Below, piece by piece: positions 1 to 9,388 of a stretch of DNA of 64,000 nucleotides (its first letter is position 1; the number at the start of each line of letters is the position of its first letter). The DNA comes from Zoogloea oryzae. Its GTDB lineage: Bacteria; Pseudomonadota; Gammaproteobacteria; Burkholderiales; Rhodocyclaceae. The notes under the pieces are model-generated. The model saw only the letters and a program-made list of their open reading frames with translations. It did no database searches and had not been told where the DNA came from. The stretch lies in contig NZ_BSPX01000005.1 in assembly GCF_030161255.1 (NCBI RefSeq), forward strand, positions 50,492-114,491. Direction: 5' to 3'. Made by a program: the position numbers and the translations under genes.

Positions 1-1
1 G

Positions 2-676
2 GACGGCTCGACCCTGCAGATCGGCTACGGCGGCATTCCCGACGCGGTGGTGATGCAGCTCACCCACAAGCACGATCTGGGCATCCACACCGAGATGGTC
101 GGCGACGGCATCCTCACGCTGCTCGAAGCCGGCGCGGTCACCAACCGCCGCAAGAACTTCATGCCGGGCAAGATGGTCGCGACCTTCGCCCTCGGCTCCA
201 AGAAGCTCTACAAGTTCCTCGACCGCAACCCGATGGTCGAGATGCACCCGGTGGACTTCACCAACGACCCGTACATCGCCGGTCAGAACGACAACCTGAT
301 GTGCATCAACGCCACCCTGGAGATCGATTTCCTCGGCCAGTGCGGCTCCGAGAGCCTGGGCCCGCTGCCCTACTCCGGCACCGGTGGTCAGTCGGACTTC
401 GTGCGTTCGGCCAACCGCTCCAAGGGCGGCAAGGCCTTCATCGTGCTGCCGTCCACCGCCAAGGATGGCACGATCTCGCGCATCGTCCCGACCCTCACCC
501 CGGGCACCCACGTGTCGACCAGCAAGAACGACATCAACTACGTGGTGACCGAGTACGGCGTGGCCCAGCTGCGCGGCAAGACCGCCAAGCAGCGCACCAA
601 GGAGCTCATCAGCATCGCCCACCCGGACTTCCGCGGGCAGCTGACCGAAGCCGCCAAGAAGATGCATCTGCTGTAA
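2..676 (+). CDS. Acetyl-CoA hydrolase / 4-hydroxybutyrate CoA-transferase family protein, C-terminal part
   Basis: The frame is open from the window edge, so the N-terminal part lies outside; 224 residues are visible. The segment carries family landmarks: GYGGIPDAV, then GIHTEM (family members place a catalytic glutamate in this region), GTGGQSDFVRSA and the C-terminal TPGTHVSTSKNDINYVVTEY block followed by AQLRGKT. These enzymes move CoA between short-chain acids such as acetate, butyrate or 4-hydroxybutyrate through a glutamyl-CoA intermediate in the cytoplasm. The exact acyl substrate cannot be read from this fragment. A strong hairpin follows the stop. Confidence 0.88.
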   Translation, partial: DGSTLQIGYGGIPDAVVMQLTHKHDLGIHTEMVGDGILTLLEAGAVTNRRKNFMPGKMVATFALGSKKLYKFLDRNPMVEMHPVDFTNDPYIAGQNDNLMCINATLEIDFLGQCGSESLGPLPYSGTGGQSDFVRSANRSKGGKAFIVLPSTAKDGTISRIVPTLTPGTHVSTSKNDINYVVTEYGVAQLRGKTAKQRTKELISIAHPDFRGQLTEAAKKMHLL

Positions 677-725
677 ATCGCCCGCGGCAGCCTTCGCTGC
701 CGCCCGCGTGGATCAACGCTTCAAC

Positions 726-753
726 AAAAAGCCCCGGTCACCCGGGGCTTTTT
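726..753. terminator. Bidirectional Rho-independent terminator
   Basis: A perfect 12-bp stem (AAAAAGCCCCGG paired with CCGGGGCTTTTT) closes a TCAC loop. It has A-run and T-run flanks, so it can serve both the CoA-transferase gene reading rightward and rlmJ reading leftward. Confidence 0.9.
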
Positions 754-786
754 GCATCCTGCGTCTGGCCTGAGCGGCCGGCGCGC

Positions 787-1632
787 TCAGGGAATCTCGG
801 ATTCCAGCTGGAAGCCAGCACCTTCGTCGATGCCCAGCACCTTCACCAGATAAGGCATCACCTTCTTCAGCACTGGCGGCAGGGTCCACGGCGGATTGAC
901 GATGAAGAGGCCGCTGCCATGCATCCCGAAACCATCCTCGGAGGGCTTCTGCACATCGAGGCTGACGTGCAGCCAGCTGGTGATCGGCAGGCGCTTGAGC
1001 TTCTCGGGGAGCTCCCGCGAGGCCATGCTGTGGAGCTTGGGATACCAGATGATGTAGGTGCCGGTCGGGAAGCGGCGCAGGCTCTCCTTCATCATCGTCA
1101 GCACGGTGCGGTAGTCGGTCTTCACCTCGTAGGGCGGGTCGATCAGCACCAGCCCGCGGCGCGACGGCGGCGGCAGGAAGGCGTTGATGCCGGTGAAGCC
1201 GTCCTGCTCCAGCACCATCGTCTGGTTGCCCGCGTTCTCGAAGGTCTTGGCGAGCAGGCGGCTGTCGGCCGGATGCAGCTCGAACAGGCGCATCTTGTCG
1301 TCCGGGCGCATCAGCGGCGCCGCACAGCACGGCGACCCCGGATACAGCCGCAGCTTGCCGCCGGGGTTGAGGTCGCGCACCACGCGCAGGTATTCCTTAA
1401 GCTCGGACGGCACGTCCTTGCGGCCCAGCAGCCGGCCGACGCCCTCTTCGTACTCGGCGTTCTTGCGGGCGAAGGCTTCGTCCAGCGCATAACAGCCGGC
1501 ACCCGCGTGGGTGTCGATGTAGAAGTAAGGCTTGTCCTTCTGGTTGAAGTATTCCAGCACCTGGACGAGGACGAAGTGCTTGAGCACGTCGGCGTGATTG
1601 CCGGCGTGAAAGGCGTGGCGGTAACTCAGCAT
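787..1632 (-). CDS. rlmJ: 23S rRNA (adenine(2030)-N6)-methyltransferase RlmJ
   Basis: A 281-residue protein that would methylate A2030 of 23S rRNA with S-adenosylmethionine. The N-terminus MLSYRHAFHAGNHADVLKH is the RlmJ signature, followed by the SAM-site stretch IDTHAGAG and the N6-adenine methyltransferase catalytic motif DPPY near residue 165. I chose the ATG at 1632 because it aligns with that signature; a longer in-frame extension upstream looks non-coding. It converges on the CoA-transferase gene across a shared terminator. Length fits the family (about 280). Confidence 0.95.
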   Translation of the reverse strand: MLSYRHAFHAGNHADVLKHFVLVQVLEYFNQKDKPYFYIDTHAGAGCYALDEAFARKNAEYEEGVGRLLGRKDVPSELKEYLRVVRDLNPGGKLRLYPGSPCCAAPLMRPDDKMRLFELHPADSRLLAKTFENAGNQTMVLEQDGFTGINAFLPPPSRRGLVLIDPPYEVKTDYRTVLTMMKESLRRFPTGTYIIWYPKLHSMASRELPEKLKRLPITSWLHVSLDVQKPSEDGFGMHGSGLFIVNPPWTLPPVLKKVMPYLVKVLGIDEGAGFQLESEIP

Positions 1633-1722
1633 GGCGGTTGCACCCGGGCAAGCGGGCGGCAAGGGTCGATAGATCAGGGGCGCGATGCTAACACCTCGGC
1701 CGGTGGCACGCCTCCCCGGCGT

Positions 1723-2082
1723 TCAATCGGGCGCGTCGTACTTCCGGCGCGAACCCCGGAAACGCTCGACCGGATACTTGGCTTCGTTCTTGGCAAGCTT
1801 GGCGCGGGTCGCGGCATCCAGGTCGATGCCGGCCCGGTCGGCGATCAGCAGCAGGTAGAGCAGCACGTCGGCGCATTCGTCCTCCAGCGCCTCGCGGGCG
1901 TGGAGGTCCGCCGGAATGGCGGCGATCTCGTCGTCGGTCTTCCACTGGGTGAGCTCCAGCAGCTCGCCGGCCTCGAGGTTGAGCGACACGATGAGGTTGC
2001 GCAGGGAATGGAACTGCGACCAGTCCCGCGCGTCCCGGAAGGCCGTCACCAGCCCTGCAAGGCTGTCGAGATCACCGGCCAT
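1723..2082 (-). CDS. MazG-like nucleotide pyrophosphohydrolase
   Basis: A 119-residue all-alpha NTP-PPase, likely hydrolysing a non-canonical or excess nucleoside triphosphate (dCTP-type housecleaning) to the monophosphate. Seen: DWSQFHSLRNL, then the metal-binding helix pair LEAGELLEL and DECADVLLYLLLIAD, typical of MazG-like single-domain enzymes. The ATG at 2082 is preceded by a GGGGCAGGGCG purine stretch and starts where relatives start; an ATG at 2106 would add eight residues. It may be co-transcribed with rlmJ, 90 bp downstream. The true substrate is not deducible. Confidence 0.85.
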   Translation of the reverse strand: MAGDLDSLAGLVTAFRDARDWSQFHSLRNLIVSLNLEAGELLELTQWKTDDEIAAIPADLHAREALEDECADVLLYLLLIADRAGIDLDAATRAKLAKNEAKYPVERFRGSRRKYDAPD

Positions 2083-2238
2083 CGCCCTGCCCCGTTCCGA
2101 GACCATCTGAAGCGTTCACAAACATCCAGACTCCTTGTCGCCGTCCGCGGCATTGAAGACGCGCTCACGGGCCTCGGCCACCGCCGCTAAGCCCTTATTT
2201 CGCTTACCGAAAGTGTGGCAAAAAGGGCGCCAATCCCC

Positions 2239-2266
2239 TTGCACTCGAGCGTCACCCTGTTATTAT
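2239..2266 (+). promoter_or_regulatory. Candidate sigma-70 promoter of the carbonic anhydrase gene
   Basis: TTGCAC and TATTAT hexamers are separated by 16 bp, about 65 bp upstream of the ATG at 2331, in the divergent gap after the MazG-like gene. Inference from sequence match only. Confidence 0.5.
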
Positions 2267-2330
2267 GGCGCGCTCTTCACCCGGCCATTCGGCGGTACGG
2301 GTGAAATTCAAACCATAACAGGAAAATAAC

Positions 2331-2852
2331 ATGCCGATTTATCGCCTCGGAGAGCATACCCCGCAACTGCAGGAGGGCGTCTGGATTGCCGACACTGCCA
2401 CCCTGATCGGCGACGTGCATCTTGGTCGCAACGTCAATGTGTGGTTCGGGGCGATCCTGCGGGGCGACAACGACCCGATCACCATCGGCGAGAACACCAA
2501 CATCCAGGACGGCTCGGTGCTCCACACCGATGACGGCGTCCCCCTCACCATCGGCAGCAACGTCACCGTCGGCCACAAGGTGATGCTGCACGGCTGTGCG
2601 GTGGGCGATGGCTCCCTGATCGGCATCAACGCGGTGGTGCTCAACCGCGCAGTGATCGGCAAGCACTGCCTGATCGGCGCCAACTCGCTGATTCCCGAAG
2701 GCAAGGTGATTCCCGATCGCTCGCTGGTGTGCGGCTCTCCGGGTCGGATCATCCGCGAGCTCACCGACCACGAGATCGTCAAGCTCCAGGCCAGCGCCGA
2801 CGGCTACGTGAACAACGCCCTGCGCTACCAGGAACAGCTCTCCGAACTGTAA
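2331..2852 (+). CDS. Gamma carbonic anhydrase family protein (YrdA-type left-handed beta-helix)
   Basis: A 173-residue hexapeptide-repeat protein. The repeats (for example IGDVHLGRNVNVWFG and IGINAVVLNRAVIGKHCLIG) predict a left-handed beta-helix trimer. The three candidate zinc-binding histidines are H65, H82 and H87, in the family spacing (H, then HxxxxH). RGDNDPI near residue 44 is the usual N-terminal landmark. An AGGAAA stretch precedes the ATG. Many YrdA-like proteins have weak or no demonstrated CO2 hydration, so true carbonic anhydrase activity is uncertain. Confidence 0.9.
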   Translation: MPIYRLGEHTPQLQEGVWIADTATLIGDVHLGRNVNVWFGAILRGDNDPITIGENTNIQDGSVLHTDDGVPLTIGSNVTVGHKVMLHGCAVGDGSLIGINAVVLNRAVIGKHCLIGANSLIPEGKVIPDRSLVCGSPGRIIRELTDHEIVKLQASADGYVNNALRYQEQLSEL

Positions 2853-2862
2853 ACACACAACG

Positions 2863-2893
2863 GCCCTGCCGCGGCGTGTGCCGCCTGCAGGGC
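2863..2893. terminator. Weak hairpin between convergent genes
   Basis: GCCCTGC pairs with GCAGGGC, with extra inner pairing, just after the carbonic anhydrase stop. No T-run follows, so terminator function is doubtful. Confidence 0.3.
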
Positions 2894-2946
2894 AGCTGCA
2901 TCCTGCCAACCCCGGCCGGATGTGATGTACCCGAATCCTGGACTGC

Positions 2947-3804
2947 TCAGTCCAGGATCAACCGGATCGGCTGGTGATCCGAGGCCGCCGTGGCCTGATC
3001 CACCGCCACCGCATCCACCCGATCGACCAGATCGGCGCTCACGAAGAAATAATCACAGCAATACGGCCTGTCCGGCCATTCGGCGCCATTCAGGCCCACC
3101 GTGTTCAGGTGCGGAATGTCGCCGTAGCAGGCACGCCAGGCGTCTTCCCAGCCCGACACGTCGGCGCTGATCGGCGCGGTCATCCGGTAATACTCGGGGC
3201 TGCCGGGCTCGCAGTTGAAATCCCCGCAGATGATCGCCGACACCGGCCGCGGCCACACCGCAAAGGGCGAATCCTGCTTGCGCTCATCCAGCGTCGGCGG
3301 CGCGCTGGCGGCGAGCCGCACCGCATCGCACTGCAGCGCGTGGAGCGCAGCGATCTGGGTCATGCGCTGGACGCGGGAGTAGTACTCCAGATGGGTGTTG
3401 AGCACCCGTACCGGGCCATGCGCACCTTCCACGACCACCTCGAGGCACACCCGCGGCATGCTCGGCACGCCGTCTTCGGGCGGGCGCGGCAGACTGTGGC
3501 GGAACACCTGCCCCACCGGCAGGCGGCTGAGGGTAAGGTTGCCAAACTGGCTGCGACCGCCGGCCGCATCCGGCAGATCCACCGCCGGCGCAAAGTGCGC
3601 GCCATAGCCCGGGAAGGCCTCGGCCAGACGGGCAACACTGTCCGTGGCCACGCCGCCCTGCAGCCCGGCAAAACCCACCGCGACTTCCTGCAGGCAGATC
3701 ACATCAAAATCACCCAGCGTCCGGATGGCCGAAATCGTGCGCGGGAGATTCACTTCACCATCCGCACCGCGCCCCCACTGAATGTTCCAGCTCAGTAGCT
3801 TCAT
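2947..3804 (-). CDS. Endonuclease/exonuclease/phosphatase family protein
   Basis: A 285-residue protein of the EEP fold (DNase I/ExoIII-like Mg-dependent phosphodiesterases). Motifs in order: MKLLSWNIQWG at the N-terminus, CLQEV (metal-binding Glu), NTHLEYYSR, ICGDFN and the C-terminal ASDHQPI catalytic His. The ATG at 3804 was chosen because the fold begins there, with AAGG about ten bases upstream; the upstream open frame lacks family similarity. No signal peptide. Substrate (nucleic acid, phospholipid or inositol phosphate) cannot be told from sequence. Confidence 0.85.
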   Translation of the reverse strand: MKLLSWNIQWGRGADGEVNLPRTISAIRTLGDFDVICLQEVAVGFAGLQGGVATDSVARLAEAFPGYGAHFAPAVDLPDAAGGRSQFGNLTLSRLPVGQVFRHSLPRPPEDGVPSMPRVCLEVVVEGAHGPVRVLNTHLEYYSRVQRMTQIAALHALQCDAVRLAASAPPTLDERKQDSPFAVWPRPVSAIICGDFNCEPGSPEYYRMTAPISADVSGWEDAWRACYGDIPHLNTVGLNGAEWPDRPYCCDYFFVSADLVDRVDAVAVDQATAASDHQPIRLILD

Positions 3805-4068
3805 CGGGAAAACCTTATTTTCTTGCTCGACAAACCGGGCCGACGCCAGCGCGCCGACCACCGCCGAAAAGCATAGCAAGCCCGTGTCCCCCGCTCGCCC
3901 TCAATCCATGCACCGCTGTGCGCAATTGCCGGTCGTCGTGCCTTGGCGGCAGGCGTGCTGTGGATTATCTCCCCCAATTTGGGGCGCATCCAGGGTGTCA
4001 TCGCTAAAGCAGCTTGCCACGCCGCCGTAAATCACTTCGTCTCCCGTTCTCAAGAGCCGCCCACGATC

Positions 4069-4917
4069 ATGTCTACGCCCCAGGAACTTGTCGCCTGCAT
4101 CGAAAAGCTCGCCAGCCTACCCGCCGCATACCATCGCATCCGCGAACTGCTCGACGATCCGGACAGCTCGGTCTATCAGGTGGCCGATGCGGTGGCCAGC
4201 GACCCGGGCATCACTGCCCGCGTGCTCCGTGTCGTCAACAGCGTGCTGTACGGCTTTCCGGGGAAGATCGAAACGGTTGCCCGGGCGGTCAATCTGATGG
4301 GGATGCAGCAGGTGCATGATCTGGTGCTGAGCACCGCGATCATCGGCGCCTTCTCGGGCATCCGCCCGGCGCGGATGCACATGACCCGCTACTGGCAGGA
4401 CTGCATCTACCGGGGTCTGGCGGCCCGCGCCAGTGCCAAGCTGATGGGCACGGGCGATCCGGAGCGGATGTTCGTCGAAGGCCTGCTCGCCGACATCGGC
4501 CATCTGGTGATGTACCAGGCCAACCCCGAAGGCGCCTCGGCGGCCCTCGAAACCGCCCGCACCCGCCACATCCCGCTCCCCGAGGCCGAGATCAGCCACC
4601 TGGGCTGCACCCACGCCGAAGTAGGCGCAGCGCTGGCGTCGGCGTGGCACCTGCCCAACGGCTTTGCCACCGCCATCGGCGCCCAGCTGATGCCGGCCAT
4701 GGGCGGCCACCACATGACCGAGGCCGCCCTCATCCATCTGGCCAACCAGATCGTCGCCACCGAAGGGCAGGAGAACGCCGACGAGGCCGCCCTCGCCGGG
4801 ATGGACCCGATGACCGTCGCCACCCTCGAGATGAGCGTCGAAAGGATCGGTTCGATCCGCGCCGCCGTCCAGGCCGAGATGCCGGCGGTGATCGCCCTGT
4901 TCTTTCCCCAGGCCTGA
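4069..4917 (+). CDS. HDOD domain-containing protein
   Basis: A 282-residue protein made almost wholly of an HDOD domain, a degenerate HD relative that lacks hydrolase metal ligands and is used in signalling proteins. Seen: LPAAYHRIRELLDDPDSS, then SDPGITARVLRVVNS and GLLADIGHLVMYQ, where the HD-type His-Asp is replaced by Ala-Asp. The ATG at 4069 begins the domain. Such stand-alone proteins are linked to motility, biofilm and c-di-GMP networks in proteobacteria. The gene ends seven bases before the convergent end of the EPS operon. Confidence 0.85.
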   Translation: MSTPQELVACIEKLASLPAAYHRIRELLDDPDSSVYQVADAVASDPGITARVLRVVNSVLYGFPGKIETVARAVNLMGMQQVHDLVLSTAIIGAFSGIRPARMHMTRYWQDCIYRGLAARASAKLMGTGDPERMFVEGLLADIGHLVMYQANPEGASAALETARTRHIPLPEAEISHLGCTHAEVGAALASAWHLPNGFATAIGAQLMPAMGGHHMTEAALIHLANQIVATEGQENADEAALAGMDPMTVATLEMSVERIGSIRAAVQAEMPAVIALFFPQA

Positions 4918-4924
4918 GCGCGGA

Positions 4925-6904
4925 TCAGATCCGGCGCAGGATCGTCTCCACGAACATCCCGGGCTCGAGGGTCCCCCGCCACTCGACGGTCGTGCTCGGC
5001 GACCGCTGGTCGTACCCCCGGGAAACCCAGCCTGCCAGCGGCTCGTCGGCGCCGCGCAGGATGCTCACCTCGCCATCGGGCGGCAACACCATCGTCAGGC
5101 ACACCGGGCCATTGGACACCGACAAGCCATCCGGCGTGCAGGTGACGTTGCAGGCCTCGCTGAAATGCCAGTGCAGCGTGACGGACTGCGGGCCGGCAGC
5201 CTGCACCTCGTCGCGGATCGTCACCCTGTCGGCCAGGCGATCCACTTCCCAGCTGCGGCGATGCACCGGCCGCCCCGGCAGGCGCCGGTAGCCGTCGTGC
5301 TCGGCCACCAGACGATCGACGATACGGGTGGATTCCCGTTCGAGTACCGTCGTCCGGTACTTCCGCACCCACATGAACTTGCCGCCCGATACCGCCTGAT
5401 CCTCACCGGCGATGGACAGGGTGTTGTGCATTGCCGTGCCGCGGAAGCCATCCCGCCAGGCCCGTGGCCCGTGGTAGGTGCCGGTGCCCGGATCGACGAG
5501 AAACTCCCGTCCGGCCACCGACAGGGTGAAGGACAGTGCATCCGCATGACCGTGGGCCGCGATGCCGCCAAGGCCCAGGGGGCCGGCATCGGCCACCAGG
5601 CGAATCTCGTCCAGCGTATCCAGATGGGCGCCGAGCACGAACACGCCACCATCCGGAAAATCCACCCGGGTGGTGGCCGGCGCAGCCTTGAGCAGCAGAT
5701 CATCGAAGGGCACGCAGGCCTCTCGACCAAGCAGCCAGCGGGTGCGTAGATCCACAAAGCCGGCCTTGCGGGCCAGGGAGGCGTTCTCGAACAGCAGCGC
5801 ACCGGTGGCAAGCTGGCTCTGGAAGGCGCAGCCGCCGGCGCTGAGGGAAAAGCCGGTCACCCGGCCGTCGTCCGCATCGCCGAACATCGGCACGTTGCCG
5901 CCGCTGTCCATCACCGCCGCCACATACACCAGCATCGCCTCCATGCGCGACCAGTAGGCGTCTGAAAAGGGCTTGCCGGTGGCCCGCGCGGCGAGCCCGG
6001 CGATCAGCAGAAAATCCCACACGAACTGCTGGTAGGCGGTGGTCTGTTCGCGATTGACGCCGTCCGGGGCATTCTGGATGAGCGCCTCGCGCTCCAGGCC
6101 GTCGCGGGAGACGCGCCGCCACTGCTTGGCCTCTTCCCAGTACGGCCAGGTGGAGCCGGCCACGAACAGCCCGGTCAGCTCGCCGATCAGGTGATTGTTG
6201 GCCGATGAATGCCGCGACAGATGCCCGCGGATGAACTCGGCGTGGCGCCAGATGCTGCTCAACCAGTCGGCCCGCAGCACCTTGCCCACCGGATGCTGGA
6301 ACAGCGGCGACGACAGCCCACCGATCAGCTGCCAGGCGATCGACCAGTTGATCAGCCGGATGCCGGCCTCCAGCGCGCTCGACCAGTTCGGCCCCAGGCC
6401 ATACGGGCACTGGACGAACCAGCTCTCCAGCAGCGTGCCGATCCCTTCCAGGTAGCGCATGTCGCTGGTGAGCTGCCAGGCCTGGGCCAGGCACACCAGT
6501 TCAAGGTGCCGGTTGGGCTCCCACAGGTACTTGATGTCGCCGGTCACCGAGGGATCGCGGAAGGACATGGTTTTGCCGTAGGTGAGCGGCAGCAGCGCGC
6601 CGTTGGCCGGGTTGCGGTTCCACTCCGGCGGGAAACCAAGGTTCATGGCATCGTTGGCGAAGATCCGCCAGTGGCCGGCGAGCACCTCATTGGCCCGCTG
6701 CAGGATGGCGCCAGCGGGCTCGGGCAGCTCCCGCGGCAGCCAGCGGGCGCCCAGGCGGTCGAGCCGGGCCACCGGCACTTCGGTGGGGGTCTTGCGGCGC
6801 TCCATCGCCAGGGTGGCGCTGGTGCTGGCGCGGCCCATGATCTCGGCAATGGACATGCAGCGCAGGCGGTTCCAGTACCACCCGACCTGGTTGAGACTAG
6901 ACAT
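4925..6904 (-). CDS. Heparinase II/III family protein (EPS operon)
   Basis: The last gene of the EPS operon encodes a 659-residue protein. The N-terminal alpha/alpha toroid-like half holds ANNHLIGELTGL and EQTTAYQQFVWDF, as in Hepar_II_III N-terminal domains. The C-terminal half has the hallmark AAHGHADALSFTL followed by REFLVDPGTGTYHG. Such proteins are polysaccharide lyases; in EPS operons they probably trim or turn over the polymer. No clear signal peptide, so location is uncertain. The ATG at 6904 overlaps the preceding stop by eight bases, implying translational coupling. Confidence 0.85.
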   Translation of the reverse strand: MSSLNQVGWYWNRLRCMSIAEIMGRASTSATLAMERRKTPTEVPVARLDRLGARWLPRELPEPAGAILQRANEVLAGHWRIFANDAMNLGFPPEWNRNPANGALLPLTYGKTMSFRDPSVTGDIKYLWEPNRHLELVCLAQAWQLTSDMRYLEGIGTLLESWFVQCPYGLGPNWSSALEAGIRLINWSIAWQLIGGLSSPLFQHPVGKVLRADWLSSIWRHAEFIRGHLSRHSSANNHLIGELTGLFVAGSTWPYWEEAKQWRRVSRDGLEREALIQNAPDGVNREQTTAYQQFVWDFLLIAGLAARATGKPFSDAYWSRMEAMLVYVAAVMDSGGNVPMFGDADDGRVTGFSLSAGGCAFQSQLATGALLFENASLARKAGFVDLRTRWLLGREACVPFDDLLLKAAPATTRVDFPDGGVFVLGAHLDTLDEIRLVADAGPLGLGGIAAHGHADALSFTLSVAGREFLVDPGTGTYHGPRAWRDGFRGTAMHNTLSIAGEDQAVSGGKFMWVRKYRTTVLERESTRIVDRLVAEHDGYRRLPGRPVHRRSWEVDRLADRVTIRDEVQAAGPQSVTLHWHFSEACNVTCTPDGLSVSNGPVCLTMVLPPDGEVSILRGADEPLAGWVSRGYDQRSPSTTVEWRGTLEPGMFVETILRRI

Positions 6905-8291
6905 TGACTTCCTCACTTCCACTCAGCCGGCTGACGATCTGCCGGAACTTTCCGTTGCGCGTGCGCGGGATCTCGGCCACGCGCTCGATTCTGATGATGA
7001 CCTGCTGGCCAAGCCGCTCACGGGCACGCAGCAGCAGCGCGTGCTCGTCCCGCTGGCTGAATTCGGTGCCGGCGACGATGCGGATCACCACTTCGTCCAG
7101 GCGCTCCTGCACCACCTGGGCCTCGACGAGCCCGAAGAGCCCGGAGAAGATCCAGTCCAGCATCACCACGTGGCGCCCGTCGGGGGTGCGGATGGCGTCG
7201 TCCACCCGGCCCAGCACCCGCTCCACCACCCGGAAGCTGCGCCCGCAGGGGCAGGCGAAATCCGGGTCGGCCAGCACCACCCGGTCGTCCGCGCGGTAAC
7301 GCAGGAAGGGCATCAGGCGGTTGCCGAAGCCGGTGGCGATGAGGTTGGAGGTGCCGTCGCCGTTGGGCTCGAACTCCACGCAGCCGTAGTCCTCCATCAC
7401 GTGATGGTGGCCGTGCTCGCAGGTGCCGATGGCCGCGACCCGCTCGAAGGCGCCGTACCAGTCGAACACCTGACAGCCGAAGCGCTCGGCGATGATGCGC
7501 CGCTCCTCGGCGCGCAGTGTTTCGGACGAGGTGACGATGCCGCGCAGCGACTTGCCGCGGTAATTGCGGTCGTGCTCCTCCAGCCAGCGGGCCAGATAGC
7601 CCACCGACGACGGATACGCCTGGATCATCACCGGGTCGAACTGCTCCAGCGCCTCGATGTAGCCCGCGCCGTTGCTCGGCGTGAGGTGGTAGGAGGACAG
7701 CATCAGGGTGTTGTCGGCCCGGTTCATCCGCCACAGCTTGCCGCCGGACTGATTGGGCGGCACCACAGGATCGCCGCGCAGCCAGGCCCGCCGCTCGCCC
7801 TTGTGAAAACCCGCCCAGCGGGCCTGTCGGTCGATGAAGGCCTGCTCGAAGGCGATCGAGGTCCGGTCACGCCAGCCGGCCATCGCCTGGCCAGTGGTGC
7901 CGCTGGTCGAACCCTTGAAGCGCAGCCACGGCCCGCCCTCGGCCACCATGCGCTCGCCCTCGGCGATCACCTCGTGCTTGGTGAGCACCGGAATCTGGGC
8001 CAGATCGGCAAGGCACTGCCAGCGCGTCGGGTCGATCCCCAGCCGGCCGAACAGCTCGCGGTAATACGGCACCCGGCGCCCGGCATCGAGCGCCAGCTCG
8101 CGCATGGTCTCGAGCTGGAGGGCCTCCCATTCGGCGCGGGGCAGCCACTGGCTGGCCTCGATGCGCTCGGTGATCCGGCGCAGCGCGCGCTGGTCGGTCA
8201 CCAGGCCGCGAAGGCGGGTGGTCACCGCCAGCAGGTGTTCCTGCACCTCGGGCGAGACACGACGATAAAGCTTGGAATGACTGGATAGCAT
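6897..8291 (-). CDS. Phenylacetate-CoA ligase-like (CapK/PaaK family) protein, third copy
   Basis: A 464-residue adenylate-forming enzyme homologue. Seen: phosphate-binding loop STSGTTGQAM, AYPSSVGYLARWLEE, DWYGAFERVA (the A5-like YGxxE motif), a CxC(G) pair in DPDFACPCGRSFRV, and a C-terminal RTRNGKFRQIV lysine segment. It is clearly more distant from the two tandem copies upstream than they are from each other. In EPS operons this family is inferred to activate a carboxylate for polymer decoration; the substrate is unknown. The ATG at 8291 lies eight bases after the GT4 stop. Confidence 0.82.
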   Translation of the reverse strand: MLSSHSKLYRRVSPEVQEHLLAVTTRLRGLVTDQRALRRITERIEASQWLPRAEWEALQLETMRELALDAGRRVPYYRELFGRLGIDPTRWQCLADLAQIPVLTKHEVIAEGERMVAEGGPWLRFKGSTSGTTGQAMAGWRDRTSIAFEQAFIDRQARWAGFHKGERRAWLRGDPVVPPNQSGGKLWRMNRADNTLMLSSYHLTPSNGAGYIEALEQFDPVMIQAYPSSVGYLARWLEEHDRNYRGKSLRGIVTSSETLRAEERRIIAERFGCQVFDWYGAFERVAAIGTCEHGHHHVMEDYGCVEFEPNGDGTSNLIATGFGNRLMPFLRYRADDRVVLADPDFACPCGRSFRVVERVLGRVDDAIRTPDGRHVVMLDWIFSGLFGLVEAQVVQERLDEVVIRIVAGTEFSQRDEHALLLRARERLGQQVIIRIERVAEIPRTRNGKFRQIVSRLSGSEEVNV

Positions 8292-8299
8292 CGACCCGC

Positions 8300-9388
8300 T
8301 CAATCCTTTCCGCCGGACGCACGGTCGAGGCATTGCCAGGCGGACTCAACCATAGCCCGCACCCGTTCGATGCCATAGCTGTCGAGCACCCGCTCGCGCC
8401 CGGCCTCACCCATCCGCCGCGCCAGCGCGGCATCGGCCAGCAGCGGCTTGAGGGCCGTCACCAGCGAGGCCACGTCGTCCGGCTCGGCCAGCGTGCCGTT
8501 GTATCCATCGGTCACCACCTGGGGAATCCCGCCCACGCGGGTTGCCACCACCGGCAGGCCGGCGGCCTGGGCTTCGAGCAGCGCCATCGGCACGCCTTCA
8601 AAACGCGACGGCAGCAGGAAAATGCCGGCGCGGGCCAGCAGACGGGCCTTGGCCTCGCCCGCCACCCAGCCAGGCAGCTCAACCCGTTCGGCCACGCCGG
8701 CGGCCACCGCAGCTGCGCGCACCCGCGCCACGTCGCCCTCGCCCGCGAGGATCACCCGCAGGTCGGGGCGCGTGCCGGCGAGCCGCGCCAGCGCATCGAT
8801 CAGCACGAACACGCCCTTGGCGTCTTCCAGCCGGCCCAGGAACAGCAGGGTGTGGGGCTCGCGGGGCACGTCATCGGGCAGCTGCACCGGCAGCACCGGG
8901 TTGGGCAGCACCCGCACGTCCGGATGGCCGATGTGCTTGCGCAGCCATTCCGCCCAGCTTTCGGAGAGCACGAAGACCACTTCGGCCCCGCGCACGGTGC
9001 GGTTGATCCACGCCCGTTCGAGGGCCGATGCGCCCGCGTGGTAGCGGTCGAAGGCGCCCCCATGCAAGTGGAAGATGTACGGTTTGCCGGCCAGCCGGGC
9101 CAGCGCCAGGATCAGGCTCTTGCGCCGGAAGCTGGCGTTGGAGGCCGAGTGGGCGTGCACCGCCGCCACCCGGCCCAGGGCGAGCATCAGGCAGAAGCGC
9201 AGCAGCGCGCCAGTGAACACCACGAGCTTGGCGATGGCGCTGCCGTCGGCGTAGGTCGGCAGATGCAGCACCGGCCGGCTGCCGCCGAAGCCCGCCTCCT
9301 GCCAGATCCGCATCACCGACGCGATCCCGCCGCGGGACTGGATATCCGGCCCGAGCATCACCAGCATCGGCGCACCCTTCTCACGCAT
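8300..9388 (-). CDS. Glycosyltransferase family 4 protein (EPS operon)
   Basis: A 362-residue GT-B glycosyltransferase expected to add one sugar to the lipid-linked EPS repeat at the cytoplasmic face. Seen: N-terminal GPDIQSRGGIASVM acceptor-binding loop, LFLGRLEDAKGVF, and the EX7E motif RFEGVPMALLEAQAAGLPVV, then GGIPQVV. The start at 9388 overlaps the upstream stop (ATGCGTGA), suggesting coupling; an ATG at 9367 is an alternative. Donor and acceptor sugars cannot be inferred. Confidence 0.88.
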   Translation of the reverse strand: MREKGAPMLVMLGPDIQSRGGIASVMRIWQEAGFGGSRPVLHLPTYADGSAIAKLVVFTGALLRFCLMLALGRVAAVHAHSASNASFRRKSLILALARLAGKPYIFHLHGGAFDRYHAGASALERAWINRTVRGAEVVFVLSESWAEWLRKHIGHPDVRVLPNPVLPVQLPDDVPREPHTLLFLGRLEDAKGVFVLIDALARLAGTRPDLRVILAGEGDVARVRAAAVAAGVAERVELPGWVAGEAKARLLARAGIFLLPSRFEGVPMALLEAQAAGLPVVATRVGGIPQVVTDGYNGTLAEPDDVASLVTALKPLLADAALARRMGEAGRERVLDSYGIERVRAMVESAWQCLDRASGGKD